Assembly: GCA_950295325.1 (NCBI GenBank)
Contig: OX485805.1
Span: forward strand, 29,747,501 to 29,811,500
Length of the DNA stretch: 64,000 nt
DNA from: Polytrichum commune
Lineage: Eukaryota; Streptophyta; Polytrichopsida; Polytrichales; Polytrichaceae
Direction: 5' to 3'
Made by a program: the position numbers and the translations under genes. The notes under the pieces were generated by a model that was not told the origin of the DNA, ran no database searches, and worked only from the letters and a program-made list of their open reading frames with translations. Of the stretch, positions 57,149 to 64,000 are shown in pieces; the stretch's first letter is position 1; every line of letters begins with the position of its first letter.

Positions 57149-59530
57149 TTTTTTGTTTTTTTTTTAAAAAAAATTTTAAATAATCTTTTATCTATCTAGT
57201 TGTGTGTCTAGTGGTATTGACTCGTTATTTTCTATCCTTCTTTTGTGCAGAATTATGGACATAGCGTATTGTATGGCAATGACATTGATTGCCTCAAATG
57301 TGTTTTTGATGCTCTGCTTAGGGGTTTTAAATGTTGTTTCAATGTTGTCCATAGAGGGGATGTGTGTGGCAGCCCTAGCGCCTGCAGTGATGACAATTAG
57401 TGGGTCTATCTTCCAGCCTTTGTTGGCAATATTGTCTATTAAAGGTTTATATTTTTATATTTTTCAGTTTATAGTTTCATCCGGTATTCTATCGTTGCAG
57501 TATGTAAATTCAATGAATTGTATTGTTAGGTTGTCGTTGGGTTCTAGTGGGGGTGGGGACTGGTATGGTAGTCCTTTCACACATAGAAGGTCTGGTTTGA
57601 ATCTGGCGTTACAATGGCACCTTTGTTGACCACATTCACACGGTAATAACCATGAGGGGACCGTGTTTTCTGGGGGGTCATTATTGAATGTTCCTGCATT
57701 CATGAGAATAAAACATCTTGATTTTTTTGATGACACCAAAAGTTTTCTTAATTCCCATACTGCTTTATTGTGTCTTTTGGTGCGGACGGCATGTATGTGG
57801 TGTTGTTTGCATTTTAGAAGTACATGTAGCCATGTATCCGGGTCTGTTGAGTCACATATGGGGCATGTAATTGATGGAAAAGCTTCTCTGCCAAAGAATA
57901 GTTGTTTCCTAGCATTTCCCATGTATTGACCGTGTCGCAGTTTTAGAAGGCATGTTTTTTGGGAGTCAGTTATGTTTTTGTTTGTCCAAAATTTATTGGA
58001 TAACTCATTGTCTATTTTGTCGTTGGCTATCCATTTATCTATGTTGGGGTATAATATGGGGATTAATTCTAAATTTATGTTCTTGCTGTACGTCACTAGG
58101 TGTTTTTCTAGGAATCTGATGGGCCCTTTGTCCGGGGTTGTTTCCATTGATGGCCATGTGTCTCTTTGGTAGTAGTATGGCGTTGAGTGGGCAAATTCGT
58201 GTAGTTGAGAGGCGTTGTAGTGTTCTTTTGATGTCCCTTCTTTGGCAAGTGCGTCGGCTTCTTCGTTACCTTTAATGTTTGCATGTGCTCTTACTTTGTA
58301 TAATGTTGTGGGTTGGGTTCTTTGTGTAAGAAAGTTCACTATTTCTTCTAATATTGTTTTATCGGGGTGATTATTGTGTAGTGTGGGGTGTTTGATTTGG
58401 TTTTTGATTACATATAGGCCGTTAAGACAGTCTGTGAAAATATGTGCTGGTTCATTTGGGAAGTCATTTTTTATTATTGTGAGGGTGTGGTGGATGGCCA
58501 TTAGTTCTGCTCGAAATATGTTTTGTAGGCCTGGTAGTCGTAGTGCGAGTTTGATATTTTTTTCTTGGTTATATATACCATATCCGGCTTCTTCTCTCCG
58601 CCAAATGTCTCCCATTTTTTTGGGGGGATTAAAGGATCCATCTGTGTAGAAGCAATACTTGGGGGGGAATTTGAGTGGTGTTTCTTTTTCATAGTTGGGG
58701 ATTTGTGGAATTGTATTGTGTAGTTGTGTGTTTGGAGTGGGGTAGGTGAGGGTGTTCCATGTTTTACATTTGTTGACTTCTAGATTTTGTGGGGTAGGGG
58801 GAGCAATTTGGGTGGTTATACGGGTTATGTTCAGGTTGTTGCATATATTTCTTATTGTGTTCATTTGTTCTGTAGTACCGATACTATTATTTTGGTGATG
58901 GACGCATAGGATTCTTATGGTGAGTGGTTCTATGCGTGTTTCATTGGATTCTTGTGGTCTTGTAGGCTCTTCATATTTGGTGGTGTCTGCTGGTATTTGC
59001 GTGATTACATGTGTGTCTGGGAAGGGGCCTAAATGTGGTGTAAAATTTTGGTACCAATTTGGGTCTGGGATGATAAGTATAGTGGTGGTATATGGATCTT
59101 GCTTTGCTGCTAGTCTGGCCCAATGGATGGCTTTTTGGGCTTCAATTTCATTGTGTGGGTGGGCGTATCCTATTCCTTGCCACTTATGTGAGAATGCGTT
59201 ACCGATGGATCCAAAGATTTTATCTCTAGGAAATGGTGAAAAGAATTTGGTTAGATGGGTTGAGCATGTGACTGGTGATGAGAAATAAGAATGTGTGATT
59301 TCAAAGGATGTCGTGATATAATCTAATAGTGTTTTGGGCAAGGAATGATGTGCGTTTTTAAGTGGGTCATTTTTCGGTATTCTGTGTTTGTACCTTTGGT
59401 AAAGCCACGTTATTTCGATTTCAAATGGTTGAGTAGGGGGTATTAAGTCATGTGGTTGATGTAGTGTGCGGTTGTATTGGTTCCATCTTTCCACCTCTAT
59501 GAGGTGGCACATCATATGGCACAAGCACAA
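57149..59530 (-). mobile_element. LINE-like element, 3' half, poly-A end
   Basis: A 688-codon frame (59530-57464) without stops is followed by about 310 bp of untranslated DNA and a T run on the plus strand (57149-57169), that is, an A tail on the sense strand. The protein has an RNase H domain and a zinc finger but no reverse transcriptase, which would lie upstream; the element is therefore 5' truncated near 59500, the usual fate of LINE copies. Confidence 0.7.
57464..59530 (-). CDS. LINE ORF2 C-terminal part: RNase H and CCHC zinc finger (688 aa, partial)
   Basis: Residues about 290-432 form an RNase H domain: YTDGSF (Asp297), AELMAI (Glu342), TDCLNGL (Asp367) and HANIKGNEEADALAKEG with the final His and Asp. 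Residues 556-574 (CPIC...DTWLHVLLKC) match the zinc finger after RNase H in many LINE proteins. Residues about 100-190 form a less usual block, FSHKWQGIGYAHPH..., WARLAAKQ, ILIIPDPNWY, DTHVI...IPADT, whose nature I do not know. The apparent start is only the first Met after the truncation, and the first 20 residues may come from neighbouring DNA. The open frame suggests a young copy. It would work in reverse transcription of LINE RNA but lacks the polymerase. Confidence 0.7.
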   Translation of the reverse strand: MCLCHMMCHLIEVERWNQYNRTLHQPHDLIPPTQPFEIEITWLYQRYKHRIPKNDPLKNAHHSLPKTLLDYITTSFEITHSYFSSPVTCSTHLTKFFSPFPRDKIFGSIGNAFSHKWQGIGYAHPHNEIEAQKAIHWARLAAKQDPYTTTILIIPDPNWYQNFTPHLGPFPDTHVITQIPADTTKYEEPTRPQESNETRIEPLTIRILCVHHQNNSIGTTEQMNTIRNICNNLNITRITTQIAPPTPQNLEVNKCKTWNTLTYPTPNTQLHNTIPQIPNYEKETPLKFPPKYCFYTDGSFNPPKKMGDIWRREEAGYGIYNQEKNIKLALRLPGLQNIFRAELMAIHHTLTIIKNDFPNEPAHIFTDCLNGLYVIKNQIKHPTLHNNHPDKTILEEIVNFLTQRTQPTTLYKVRAHANIKGNEEADALAKEGTSKEHYNASQLHEFAHSTPYYYQRDTWPSMETTPDKGPIRFLEKHLVTYSKNINLELIPILYPNIDKWIANDKIDNELSNKFWTNKNITDSQKTCLLKLRHGQYMGNARKQLFFGREAFPSITCPICDSTDPDTWLHVLLKCKQHHIHAVRTKRHNKAVWELRKLLVSSKKSRCFILMNAGTFNNDPPENTVPSWLLPCECGQQRCHCNARFKPDLLCVKGLPYQSPPPLEPNDNLTIQFIEFTYCNDRIPDETIN

Positions 59531-60216
59531 GGCGCAAAATGAAACGACCTTCCTTTGGTTAGTTATTCATAAGGTAGTGGCAGTGAACGAAGGGCATGGA
59601 CGAATCTTGACAAAGGTTGATAAGAGTTGCCCTCATTGTGGCCTGCAGTGTGTGGAGTTGGTGGAGCACAAATTCTTCAATTGCCCATTTGCTCAGTAAG
59701 TGTGGCACTATGCAACTAACATCATTTGGCAACTCTTTGCCAAAAGTGGTAACCTTGGCCCTTGAAAATATTTTGGTGATGTTGCAATATTTTTTTGATC
59801 AACCGCTTAGCACATCACTCGAGTCCTTCAATCATATTTGGTTTTTCTTGAGGAGTGGCCTTTTGTGGATCATTTGGCGTCAACGGAATGATTTGGTTTT
59901 CAACTCTATTCAATGGCTAATGGAGAAAACACACCAAGTTGTGTGGAATTCTTTGCTTGACTATGACGGACTTGAGTGGCAACGCACCCTTTAGGACTTG
60001 GAAAAGTTAAGGACATTGCTTATCAAGATGTCTTTAGAGAATTTGACAAGGTTTGGTGTGTCAAAGGCCTCATTGTTACTCGTAGTATTAGTGATTACTT
60101 GGAAGGTTAGGCCTGGGATGGGCATTATTTCTTGAGTCCCCTCAGTTCACAATCTCTCCCAAGGTGGTTGCATTTTTCCTTGCAATTGAATTTGTTTCAA
60201 TTTGTGCCACCCCTCA

Positions 60217-60258
<42 letters not shown>
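59500..60258 (+). pseudogene. L1-type LINE 3' end: zf-RVT fragment and (CAA)n tail
   Basis: The plus-strand frame to 59699 encodes ETTFLWLVIHKVVAVNEGHG and CPHCGLQCVELVEHKFFNCP, the plant reverse-transcriptase zinc-binding (zf-RVT) layout. After a frame change, LRSGLLWIIWRQRNDLVFN is the usual downstream block of these LINEs. Stops and frame changes show decay. A 3' untranslated part follows and ends in (CAA)n at about 60217-60258. It lies head to head with the minus-strand LINE at 57149-59530. Confidence 0.65.
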
Positions 60259-60259
<1 letters not shown>

Positions 60260-60260
<1 letters not shown>

Positions 60261-63200
60261 TACATGTAGTCCCCCCCCCTAAAAACTTGTGTTCACTGCT
60301 AATCTTACAATGATTAGCATATTTTGGGCATGTAGTCCAATCTCTTTTAAAAACACATTGTCATAAAAAGTGTTCGTCTTTAGATCCACACCTAACTACA
60401 TACCACACAAACATAAGTGTCCAATTAATAAGATACCAAACTAGGCAATTCTATCTAAGGTTAGGGTGGACATACCTTAATCTAACACATGGTAATATAA
60501 ATGACGGTATTTAAGTGATATGTGGTACATGTGGAACTAAGGACCCACTTCCAAAAAGACATTGGTGGAAAAGATATTGGACAATGTCCTCAAAATATTA
60601 TAACCATTCTAGACTCAATAAAGAACATGATTGGGCAAATGTATATGGCCACTTAATGAATACAAAAATCTTCAACTTGAACCACTCATATGAATATCTT
60701 AGGCTAAAAGATTTCCTTGCTCATTAAAATTGCGGTGGATATGTATGCCTCTTAATTATGTCGACTAGTGAGCTTACAATGGTTAATATATTTTTAAAAG
60801 GTGGTCCAATAAGTTTCAAACACAATTATTTAAACAAGACATGTCATTTTAAAATGTTAGACTAGTTTTGTGCTCTAAGTATTTTAGGCATTTGAAGCCC
60901 ATATTTAACATAATTCATAAGAATCGCTAATATATTATTTATTTAACTTGCATCTTTGCAGAACAAAAGATCTTGAACACCCCATGGATTTTGCAATTGT
61001 CTTTAGGGGCTTACATCCCAATGACCTTTAGGCCTAGGAGAGTATGGTCCAAATATCCCCATGTGGACCATTTGATCGTAGAGATCACCATGAGACATTG
61101 TGGTTGACACCATAAAGACAAGTTTGTTGAGCAACATTCGTACCAAAATTTTGGATAGAGAATTTTGTGGCGGGTAAGGAGGACTTCAAGTGCATGAAGT
61201 GCTGCTACGTGCGCATAAATAATTGGTTTAAACATGTGAGAATTGTTTCAAAAGAAGGTTCTAGTGTTGTACCTAAGAAGTTTGTTAGTTTTGATGCAGG
61301 TGTGTGTCCAACACTATCCACTGCAAACAACCTCCGAGTAATTGGGTAGCATACCTCCAATGGATGTTGATCTTTGTGAAGTGTTTTCCAGTGTTTTGTT
61401 TTGCAAATCCCCAAGGCTAGGTTGTAGATCACCACCAATGTATTGCCTAGTGAATCACTAGTGTATTCCCCAAGTTAGTCAATTACATGAACAAGAGATG
61501 CGTACAAAAGTGAAAGTTCTATTGCGCAAAGGAAATTAAGATGCCAGATTGACGACCTCCATAGGAGTTTCAAAAAGGCTATAAAGCCCCAAGCCCAAAC
61601 AACTTTGGGTTTGTGGTATATTCTCACGGGCAAAATATTATGTTTAATGTAATATAGGAAGTTCATTCTCAATGTTACATTTCAACTTACTTCTTTTTGC
61701 TATACATAAATGTTGAGCATGTTTTTTTTACAACAATTGGAATTAATCCTATAGCAATCCAATGTGATTCTTGCAATCATATTGTATGCAACATTAGAAT
61801 TGGTTTTTCAGGGTGGTCCAAAAATATTAATTTGATGTAGTAATACAAATTCATTCTCGGTGTTCAATTACATATTTATTCTTTCATTGCACATAAATGT
61901 CATAATTGTTGTCATATTGCAATCCAATTCTATGTGTAGCATTGCAGTTATATTCCACTGTCATATCACATTTTGGTTATGTTTGAAACATTGGGATGAG
62001 ATTTTGTTGGACGGCAACTTGATTCTATGGTTCATGTTATAGTGTTATAGAGCACACTTGAAGTCAACACTTATTCATACATTTCATATTGTAGATTAAT
62101 TCGTGACGTTGCACATCTCGCACACATACTTGATAATGCCAAAGACCATTGGAGCATGGCTTAATCAAATTCTATGTCCAACATAACATCGTTGTGACGG
62201 AGGCATTTTTTGAGATCATGCTATATGCACATGATTGTATTGTGGATACTATTAGGTAGGCAACTATTGAGGCAATTTGAGAGGTCATTGCAGTGTCACA
62301 TGTGTGTAACACTTCCTACCTAGTTTCAAACAAAACAATATTGTAACGGATTTGTATAGCATAATTAAACACTAACGTTATGAACATCAAAACATTCAAA
62401 CATTGACAGTAGAGTTACGTAAAGTGTACCCTAGTTTAGTTTGGTCTTAAGGCCGCCGTATGTTGGTGCTTGCGAGGTCCTTGTCCCACATCCTTGCCAC
62501 TTCACTTTGGCCCTGCTAACAAATCCTTTGGAGCCGAATTTGGAGTTGAAACGAATTGAATGTGCATCAAAAGGCCCAAAACTTCTTGAGTGTGAGAGCT
62601 GCAACTTCAATTTAAGTGACCTCACGTGTATTTCCAACTTCCCTAAAGCACGAATCTTCCCTTTGAAGTGTGCATTAGTTGTGGTTGAACTTTGAAAATG
62701 AGTTGTCAAAAGCCGAAATTTGAGTTTTGAGTATTGAAATGTCACCTCAAAATTGTGATAATTCGAAAGGCCAACACCAAATTGTTCCTTTGAAGTGTCG
62801 AAACTGCAAGATGACCGTAGAAAACCCATGTGGCAAAACACAATACACAATTTTGGTGCATTTCTAAACACAAAGGAGCCAAGGGGTTTTTATCGTCTAA
62901 GTGCATGTTGAGTGGCACCAATCTACCAAGGAACCACCTGTGAGGGAATGGAATCATTGCCACGGGCAATGCTCGATAATAAATTTATTGAGTGGGAAAT
63001 GGTGGGGTGTGTGGGGATGTGGACACCTACCAAGGATGAGGTAGGTGTAGATATCCCATTTGGCCATGTGCATCATGGGAGCATATGGTAGGGGAATGAA
63101 GATTGGTTGGTCTACTTCGATGGAGATTGTCCTCTCAAGCTTTCGATATAAACATTCCCCTTTTCAGCCTCCGCGATGTGGAATGTGATTTATTTGGAGG

Positions 63201-64000
63201 AACTATTATGGATCACGAGGTTAAGATGCATGTTCCAATACGGTTTTTGACAATGACAATTTGTTTAATTGGGGAGGTATGGACACAATGGGCTTTGCAT
63301 GGTCTAGGGCAGCTTGGTGTCACCACAAGAAGCATCCTCCCCCCTACATCCATTAACAACTAGGATCGGTATCGCTAGGAGGAGGACTAGTGGGGGCATA
63401 ATCATTTATTGTCCCTGCCTTAGGCTCGCATTGGGGAACCCAACAATCTCTTGTGGACCATAGAAGTGCCATTAGTACAACCCAAAGCAATACGTGCCAA
63501 AATGTCACTATGTAGTGATGGAGAGAGCCACAAACGACATCATTTTGAAAGTAGTGAGGTCACTTGAACCAAAAACAACACTAGTGTATTGAATATCAAG
63601 ATCCTATACAAAAATGAATCAAATTCAACCTTACAACTAGCATAAATAGACTAGAAGAAGGATGGAATGAATTCAGGTAGGAAAACAAATCATGAAACTC
63701 ACATTAACATTGCCACTACCTTGGAGAATTGTTTGCTCTTACACAACTTCAAACCATTGGACAAACATTGAAATTCCATGCATCAAGGAAGGAAATGTGG
63801 CTTTGATTTAGCCAATTCTGGCAAATTAAGGTATAATTGTGATGGATTACAAGCAATTTGCACAAGAATGGTGTTGAAATTTAAGCTCAAAGTCATGATT
63901 GCTTCAGCATGTTACCTCGCAACCCATTGACTTGCATGCCAAAGGCCATCAACCCAACACGACCCACCCAATTGTAGCATCGGCCTACCTTAAACTAGGA
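60260..64000. other. Gene-free stretch with repeat fragments
   Basis: No supportable gene. About 60310-60420 and 60780-60860 are relatives of the dispersed 'acatagtccaatctc' family. About 61621-61800 and 61830-61990 form a weak tandem duplication ('aattcattctc.gtgtt', 'tgcacataaatgt', 'caatccaat.tgtg'). Open frames at 62431-62871 and 63103-63363 lack motifs and are probably chance. Confidence 0.4.

Noticed and set aside
57204-57629. Plus-strand frames across the LINE, some hydrophobic
   Set aside because: They lie opposite or just 3' of the 688-codon minus frame, which has a clear RNase H and zinc finger. The hydrophobic look comes from the T-rich complement.
62431-62871. A 146-codon minus-strand frame
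   Set aside because: No motif, no splice partners and uneven composition. A chance frame is more likely.

Overview
This window looks like nuclear DNA of a land plant. The intact genes have many short exons with GT-AG introns and a plant-type protein composition. One broken gene belongs to the plant aldo-keto reductase family. The rest is AT-rich sequence packed with plant-type transposons (pogo/Tigger, PIF/Harbinger-Tourist, Mutator-like, CACTA-like, LINE and tRNA-derived SINE). There is nothing prokaryotic: no operons, no Shine-Dalgarno sites, no CRISPR array. I cannot place the species. A TE-rich, gene-poor genome with growing introns fits a bryophyte, lycophyte, fern or gymnosperm as well as an angiosperm.

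Layout. 0-17 kb: transposon and repeat territory. It holds an imperfect 365-bp tandem duplication (0.65-1.27 kb), a pogo-like element inside another terminal-inverted-repeat (TIR) element (3.3-5.0 kb), a PIF-like repeat copy (5.3-5.8 kb), a Tourist-type element with TTA target duplication (6.4-7.1 kb), a 2.6-kb long inverted repeat (8.5-11.1 kb), a decayed LINE 5' half (12-14.3 kb), a SINE (14.7 kb) and a 143-bp palindrome (16.2 kb).

17.2-34.3 kb: the only clearly intact genes, two tandem minus-strand paralogues (called A and B here). They share exon order, exon phases and promoter blocks. They encode proteins of 835 and about 935 residues that carry six or seven copies of a short motif, [LVI]-K-[HK]-x-S-[RK]-L-E-x-E. 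I do not recognise the family by name. The joined exons of both genes give open frames, and their introns hold tandem duplications, some of which copied exon edges.

35.9-44.7 kb: a three-level nest. A PIF-like element of about 0.5 kb was split by an 8.25-kb pogo-like transposon at a TA site, and that was split by a 3.8-kb insertion inside its transposase gene. The unfilled version of the first site is present at 5.4 kb.

44.9-51.6 kb: a CACTA-type MITE (miniature inverted-repeat element), then a minus-strand aldo-keto reductase pseudogene with frameshifts, a lost splice donor and a 246-bp Mutator-type MITE in one exon. Behind it lies a 146-bp minisatellite of six copies.

51.6-64 kb: mostly gene-free repeats. 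Exceptions are a SINE, the 3' half of a LINE-like element with a 688-codon open frame (RNase H plus zinc finger, no reverse transcriptase), and an opposite-strand LINE 3' end with a (CAA)n tail.

Exon limits were derived by hand from splice signals, reading frame and paralogue comparison. No database search was possible.
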